From: DATEZO01 sp035255485
GTDB lineage: Bacteria > Pseudomonadota > Gammaproteobacteria > Burkholderiales > Burkholderiaceae_D
NCBI GenBank assembly: GCA_035255485.1
Contig: DATEZO010000288.1
Coordinates: 1 to 18,684 of the forward strand
DNA: 18,684 bases
Reading direction: 5' to 3'
The position numbers were made by a program, and so were the translations under genes. Positions 14,684 through 18,684 of this stretch are shown here, in pieces. The notes beneath the pieces were generated by a model. That model was not told the origin of the DNA. It worked only from the letters and a program-made list of their open reading frames with translations, and searched no databases. Position 1 is the first letter of the stretch. Each line of letters opens with the position of its first letter.

Positions 14684-14863
14684 TCAACCGCCATGATAAG
14701 GATTTGAGAGATCAAAGGGCCGGAAGACATAGGGTGTAGGGTTGGTGTCATTGCCGCTGTTGCTCATGCCAGGCGTGTAGCTCTCACTGCCGGAATTGCC
14801 CGGCCCCATGCTGGAGCAGCCGGCCAATAGCATCGCGGCAATAGCGAATGATAGTTTTTTCAT
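14684..14863 (-). CDS. Small secreted lipoprotein of unknown function
   Basis: Translation from ATG 14863 gives 59 residues: basic MKK, a hydrophobic stretch, then the lipobox LLAGC with cysteine at residue 16 and serine at +2, which favours the outer membrane. The 44-residue mature part is rich in Ser, Gly, Asn and Pro and ends in an aromatic/proline tail, with no recognised domain. AAGGA sits about 9 bases upstream. The frame is open back to 15049, but the signal sequence and ribosome site fix the start here. It precedes asmA on the same strand by 105 bases. I do not recognise a homologue. Confidence 0.8.
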   Translation of the reverse strand: MKKLSFAIAAMLLAGCSSMGPGNSGSESYTPGMSNSGNDTNPTPYVFRPFDLSNPYHGG

Positions 14864-15029
14864 ATGAAATTTCCTTAAAAATGTTATTTTCCAGATTTCT
14901 CCTGCTGCTGCGGGAGAACCAAGCGCCTGCTCAGAATGGACATCAGATGGATGCGGTTTTGACCGGATTTGCTGCAGAAGGCGTCCGCAAGTTATTCTGG
15001 GCGGGTATTTAGTAATATAGGCGGTGACT

Positions 15030-15047
15030 GTTACTAGCACTAGCAAC
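15030..15047. repeat. Imperfect palindrome with paired CTAG motifs
   Basis: GTTACTAGCACTAGCAAC reads GTT-n-CTAG-CA-CTAG-n-AAC, symmetric except at two paired positions and the centre. It lies upstream of the lipoprotein gene and past the end of the MFS gene, where an operator would be plausible. Confidence 0.5.
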
Positions 15048-15069
15048 ATATGGTTGGGCGCACTGGATA

Positions 15070-15083
15070 TTGAGATATCTCAA
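15070..15083. repeat. Perfect 14-bp palindrome beside an A-run
   Basis: TTGAGATATCTCAA is fully self-complementary and is followed on the plus strand by a run of A. On the minus strand the T-run precedes the stem rather than following it, so it does not read as a terminator of the arsenic operon. An operator or spurious palindrome is possible. Confidence 0.5.
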
Positions 15084-15145
15084 AAAAACATGATTTACCG
15101 CTTGCGTTATCTCATGCAACATCCGGGCACGAACCTGTTCCCAGG

Positions 15146-16366
15146 CTACAGATCGGCAGTGATGATGGGCGTGACGATGTTCGGCCGCACCGATTTTATC
15201 GCAGCAAGATAGCTGCCCAATGACAACAGGGATAGTGCCAGCAATACCCCCAGCAGCACGATTGGGGCAGGATTGACAGTAATCAGCATCGCAATTGCGA
15301 GCGGCCCCGCTGCCTTGGCGGCCAGCGAGGGCCCGGCCAGCGCGCCCGAGATGGCACCGTAATTTTCACGGCCGAACAGTTCCTGCGGAAGCGTGCCACG
15401 CACGATGGTCAGGATGCCGTTGCTCAAGCCGTAGAGCAGGCAAAAGGCGGCAATTGCAGCTTGATGCTGCCCCAGGAAAATGAGCGCCAGCAATGCGGCC
15501 GGCAGCGCGGCAAAAGTCACTTTCCCAGTGGCGCCTGGCGTAATGCGGTGCGCCAGCGCCATTTCACCGATGCGCCCGGCTACCTGCATCGGTCCGATGA
15601 ATGCCGCAAACAGAACCGCAGTAGCGACCGGATGTCCAAGCCGGTGCAGGGTCGGAATCAGGTGCACGGACAATGCCGAAAAAATGAAGCTGTTGGCGGC
15701 GAATGCACAGGCCAGCTTCCAGAATGCCGGATGCCGGATCGCCGCATGCAAAGTGTAGTCTGTCTTCTGCAATGCCCGGTGTGCACCGCGGTGCCGGCGC
15801 GGCCCTGCCGCCAGCATTGCATGCAGCGGTGCGCACAGCAGCAGATGCAGCAGGCCATACGCCAGACAGGTGTTGCGCCAGCCGATGGCCGTATCGAGCT
15901 GCAGTGTCAGCGGCCAGAAGACCGTGCTCGCCAGTCCGCCGAACAGGGTCAGGATTGAAATCGCGCGCCGCGCAGCATGCATGAATTCACGGTTGATGGC
16001 AGCGAATGCCGCTTCGTACAGCACCAGCGCCATTGCCGCGCCGATCATGGTCCATGCAATGAAATAGAAGACGATGGAATGAGTAAAGGCCAGTGTAATC
16101 AGCCCGGCCGCGGAGAGCAGGGAACCGCTCGTCATGATGATGCGGCCGCCGAAATGGTCGAGCAGGATGCCGGCCGGCGTGGAAGCGAGGCCGGCCACCA
16201 GCAGGCTCCAGGAAAACGCGCCAAACACGATTTCCGGTCGCCAGCCGAGCTCGCGCTGCAGTTCAGGCGCCAGAATCGTGATGGCGTAATACAGCGTGCC
16301 CCACGAGATGATTTGCGTCACCGCAAGAATGCGAACGACTTTCCAGGGTTCTGTGGCGAGGCTCAT
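15146..16366 (-). CDS. Major facilitator superfamily exporter in the arsenic operon
   Basis: The 406-residue protein is hydrophobic throughout, with about 12 predicted membrane helices in two halves. The MFS motif A, GILLDHFGGRII (66-77), lies between helices 2 and 3. A central basic loop (about 200-220, containing GPRRHRGAHRALQK) separates the halves. The start ATG (16366) overlaps the acr3 stop as ATGA, so translation is coupled to the arsenite pump. Several MFS types occur in ars clusters, including ArsJ, which works with a GAPDH not seen here, and ArsK, which exports trivalent organoarsenicals and arsenite. From sequence alone I cannot assign it to either. The role as an arsenical or antimonial exporter is inferred from position; the MFS assignment itself is secure. 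Confidence 0.9.
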   Translation of the reverse strand: MSLATEPWKVVRILAVTQIISWGTLYYAITILAPELQRELGWRPEIVFGAFSWSLLVAGLASTPAGILLDHFGGRIIMTSGSLLSAAGLITLAFTHSIVFYFIAWTMIGAAMALVLYEAAFAAINREFMHAARRAISILTLFGGLASTVFWPLTLQLDTAIGWRNTCLAYGLLHLLLCAPLHAMLAAGPRRHRGAHRALQKTDYTLHAAIRHPAFWKLACAFAANSFIFSALSVHLIPTLHRLGHPVATAVLFAAFIGPMQVAGRIGEMALAHRITPGATGKVTFAALPAALLALIFLGQHQAAIAAFCLLYGLSNGILTIVRGTLPQELFGRENYGAISGALAGPSLAAKAAGPLAIAMLITVNPAPIVLLGVLLALSLLSLGSYLAAIKSVRPNIVTPIITADL

Positions 16367-17439
16367 GCCGGCGTTTTTTCGTACCAGCCTCTTGAGGCGT
16401 TGACCACCCGGACTACCAGCAGCATGACCGGCACCTCGATCAGCACACCCACCACCGTGGCAAGCGCCGCCCCGGAATGGAATCCGAACAGGCTGATTGC
16501 CGCAGCCACTGCCAGCTCGAAAAAATTGGACGCCCCGATCAGGGCCGACGGGCAGGCGATGTTGTGCTTCTCGCCGACCGCCCGGTTAAGCCAATAAGCC
16601 AGGGCTGAATTGAACAGCACTTGAATCAGGATCGGCACCGCCAGCAGGGCGATCACCAGCGGCTGCTTCAGGATGGCCGCGCCCTGGAAGGCGAACAACA
16701 GCACCAGCGTGGCCAGCAGGGCGGTAATCGCCCAGGGGCCAATCTTCGCCAGCATCGCATCGAAAGCTGCCTGCCCTTTCGCCAGCAATGCTTTGCGCCA
16801 GAGCTGCGCCAGGATCACCGGGATCACGATGTAGAGCACCACCGACGTGACCAGTGTTGCCCACGGCACCGTGATGGCCGAGATGCCAAGCAGAAATGCC
16901 ACCAGCGGGGCGAATGCCACCACCATGATGCTGTCGTTCAACGCCACCTGCGACAAGGTGAACAGCGGGTCGCCGTTGGTCAGCCGGCTCCAGACGAACA
17001 CCATGGCGGTACAGGGCGCGGCGGCCAGCAGGATCAGGCCGGCGATATAGCTGTCGAGCTGCTCGGCGGGCAGCATCGGCGCGAACAGATGACGGATGAA
17101 CAGCCAGCCGAGAAAGGCCATCGAAAATGGCTTGACCAGCCAGTTCACGAACAGCGTGACGCCGATGCCGCGTGCATGCTGGCGCACTTCATGCAGCGCG
17201 CCAAAATCCACCTTCAGCAGCATCGGGATGATCATGATCCAGATCAGCAATCCGACCGGTAAATTGACCTGCGCGATTTCCATGCGTCCGATCGCCTGAA
17301 ACAGGTCTGGAAGAAGCTGGCCGAAGGCAATGCCGGCAACGATGCAGAGCAACACCCAGACGGTCAGGTAGCGCTCGAATACGCTCATCGGCGCGGCGGC
17401 CGCTGGTTTTCCAAGAGTTGCTTCGCATTGAACAGACAA
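16363..17439 (-). CDS. acr3: ACR3-family arsenite efflux transporter (TTG start)
   Basis: From TTG 17439 the protein has 358 residues, the usual ACR3 length, and begins MSVQCEATLGKP before the core MSVFERYLTVWVLL. About ten membrane helices are predicted. The family signature LLAAAPCTAMVFVWSRLTNGDP (137-158) holds the conserved transport cysteine C143, and SNFFELAVAAAI (304-315) holds the conserved glutamate E308. ACR3 extrudes arsenite, and in some members antimonite, across the inner membrane. It can work by proton exchange or coupled to the ArsA ATPase encoded just upstream. The alternative ATG at 17388 would remove 17 residues and has no ribosome site, while GGAGG precedes the TTG by 8 bases. 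It starts 16 bases after arsA and overlaps the MFS gene. Confidence 0.95.
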   Translation of the reverse strand: MSVQCEATLGKPAAAAPMSVFERYLTVWVLLCIVAGIAFGQLLPDLFQAIGRMEIAQVNLPVGLLIWIMIIPMLLKVDFGALHEVRQHARGIGVTLFVNWLVKPFSMAFLGWLFIRHLFAPMLPAEQLDSYIAGLILLAAAPCTAMVFVWSRLTNGDPLFTLSQVALNDSIMVVAFAPLVAFLLGISAITVPWATLVTSVVLYIVIPVILAQLWRKALLAKGQAAFDAMLAKIGPWAITALLATLVLLFAFQGAAILKQPLVIALLAVPILIQVLFNSALAYWLNRAVGEKHNIACPSALIGASNFFELAVAAAISLFGFHSGAALATVVGVLIEVPVMLLVVRVVNASRGWYEKTPA

Positions 17440-17446
17440 GATGCAG

Positions 17447-17454
17447 ACCTCCGC
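17447..17454 (-). promoter_or_regulatory. Shine-Dalgarno GCGGAGGT fixing the TTG start of acr3
   Basis: GCGGAGGT (17454-17447) lies between the arsA stop and the TTG at 17439, 7 bases before it. The reading keeps the N-terminal Cys-containing tail seen before the first helix in bacterial ACR3 proteins. Confidence 0.7.
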
Positions 17455-17455
17455 T

Positions 17456-18684
17456 TTATGCGCTGCGTTGCGCGTTGTGTTTCGACAGTGCCAGCAATCG
17501 CTCCACGCCGACCGGTTCCTGTTGCAGCAGCGGGACCACTGCATAGCGCCCGGCATACGAGGCAACCGCGTCGATCTCACGCAGCTCATTGCATGCCCGT
17601 TGGTACAGCAGCGGGGAATGCGGCTGGGCCGCCGCCACGCTGTTGTTGATGATCCAGGCCCATGGCTCAATGCCGGCGCGACGCAGGTCGGCCTGCAGGT
17701 TGGCCGCCTCCAGCACCGGCGTGGTTTCCGCCAGGGCCACCAGCAGCACCTTGGTCTGTTTCGGGTCTTGCAACTGCATCATCGGCGTCACGTAATGCAA
17801 GCCGGTGTCCACCATCTGGCGCGTGACTTCCCGATGATAGGCACCGGTGGCGTCGAGCAGCAGCAAGGTATGGCCGGTGGGCGCGGTATCCATCACCACG
17901 AATTTCTTGCCCGCCTCGCGAATGACACGTGAAAATGCCTGGAATACCGCAATCTCTTCGGTACAAGGCGAACGCAAATCCTCTTCCAGCAGCGCCCGGC
18001 CTGCGGCGTCGAGTTGGGCGCCTCTGGTATCCAGTACATGTTGCCGGTAACGCTCGGTTTCGGCATGCGGATCGATCCGGCTGAGCGTGAGGTTGTCCAG
18101 CGACCCGTTCAGGGTTTCAATCAGATGGGCCGCCGGGTCGGAGGTGGTGAGATGGACCGGCAAGCCGCGGTGCGCCAGTTCCACGGCGACCGCCGCCGCC
18201 AGGGTGGTTTTGCCGACGCCGCCCTTGCCCATTACCATCACGAGGCCATGGCCATCGGCGGCAATCTGATCGACCAGTGCCGAAAGATTCGGCGCATTCA
18301 GCACGATCGGCGGATCGGGGCTGACGGCTGCCGGCGCAGCGGTGTCGGACAACAGCTGGCGCAAGGCATCCAGGCCCACCAGATTGAACGGCTTGAGGGC
18401 CAGGTAATCACATGGCAATGCCTTCAGCACCGCGGGAAGCGCCGCCAGGGCGGCTTGCTCGCGCTTGCAGATCGCCGCCGCCAACGGGTCTCGCGCCGCT
18501 TCGCTTTGCGGCAGCACGCCGTTGATGACTAGGTACTGCTGCGACAGGCCGATAGCCGCGAGCTCTTCATGGGTCCGGGCAGCTTCACGCAACGCCGCCT
18601 GCTGAGCACGCGCCACCAGCACCAGGCGCGTGCGCAGCGGATCGGCCAGGGCTTCGACCGCGATCTTGTACTGGGTGCGCTGCT
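17456..18684 (-). CDS. arsA: ArsA arsenite-stimulated ATPase, C-terminal two thirds (N-terminus beyond right edge)
   Basis: The frame is open to the right edge, giving 408 visible residues of a protein that is normally about 590. The visible part begins in the A1 half, at the ALADPLRTRLVLVARAQ segment. It continues through the linker into the A2 half. There the P-loop GKGGVGKTT lies at about 18229-18203, the signal-transduction motif DTAPTGHTLLLLD follows, and LRSPCTEEIAVF contains one of the arsenite-binding cysteines (the C422 equivalent of R773 ArsA). The A1 P-loop and the other metal cysteines lie outside the window. ArsA is a cytosolic ATPase that binds arsenite from the ArsD chaperone and energises the membrane pump, here Acr3. 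A GTG at 18622 looks like a start but is internal, because homology continues upstream. Confidence 0.95.
   Translation of the reverse strand, partial: QRTQYKIAVEALADPLRTRLVLVARAQQAALREAARTHEELAAIGLSQQYLVINGVLPQSEAARDPLAAAICKREQAALAALPAVLKALPCDYLALKPFNLVGLDALRQLLSDTAAPAAVSPDPPIVLNAPNLSALVDQIAADGHGLVMVMGKGGVGKTTLAAAVAVELAHRGLPVHLTTSDPAAHLIETLNGSLDNLTLSRIDPHAETERYRQHVLDTRGAQLDAAGRALLEEDLRSPCTEEIAVFQAFSRVIREAGKKFVVMDTAPTGHTLLLLDATGAYHREVTRQMVDTGLHYVTPMMQLQDPKQTKVLLVALAETTPVLEAANLQADLRRAGIEPWAWIINNSVAAAQPHSPLLYQRACNELREIDAVASYAGRYAVVPLLQQEPVGVERLLALSKHNAQRSA

Overview
The window reads as chromosomal DNA from a GC-rich proteobacterium, most likely a betaproteobacterium of the Burkholderiales and perhaps Oxalobacteraceae. 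That placement is an inference from protein character, codon use and the gene set; I could not search a database. Almost all genes lie on the minus strand. Only the phosphodiesterase (2741-3208) and the SET-domain gene (11685-12179) are on the plus strand. I see no rRNA, tRNA, CRISPR array, insertion sequence or phage gene.

Layout. (a) 1-1557: a receiver-like/PAS/GGDEF/EAL cyclic-di-GMP protein whose C-terminus runs off the left edge. (b) 1745-2404: a class I SAM-dependent O-methyltransferase. It is divergent from a small YfcE-type metallophosphoesterase (2741-3208), and the shared intergenic region holds two strong inverted repeats. (c) 3241-4851: a COG2509-type FAD-dependent dehydrogenase. 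(d) 5289-5756: a PA2169/DUF2383 four-helix-bundle protein, with an intrinsic terminator that starts inside its stop codon. (e) 10984 down to 6076: the stationary-phase/stress operon prkA (yeaG) - yeaH (DUF444) - spoVR (ycgB). yeaH and spoVR overlap by ATGA, and a REP-like inverted pair separates prkA from yeaH. (f) A ~700-bp intergenic region whose left part is AT-rich, then a SET-domain lysine methyltransferase pointing away from prkA. (g) 12215-14578: a large AsmA-family envelope protein, preceded by a 59-residue lipoprotein (14684-14863). (h) 18684 down to 15146: an arsenic-resistance operon, arsA (N-terminal half outside the window), acr3 and an MFS exporter.

How the genes work together. 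PrkA, YeaH and SpoVR are a conserved kinase / VWA-like / SpoVR module usually induced by starvation and general stress. A -10 element with C at -13 upstream of prkA fits sigma-S control. ArsA would energise Acr3 for arsenite extrusion, and the translationally coupled MFS protein probably adds another efflux specificity. The c-di-GMP protein, DUF2383 protein, AsmA protein and lipoprotein look like stress, signalling and envelope housekeeping.

No clearly undescribed multigene system is evident. The best leads are the bacterial SET protein divergent from prkA, the receiver domain without its acidic pocket, the long hairpin in the phosphodiesterase leader, the REP pair inside the prkA operon, and the ArsA-Acr3-MFS arrangement. 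Two genes (yeaH and acr3) appear to start at TTG codons with strong Shine-Dalgarno sequences, so automatic start calls there are likely to be wrong.
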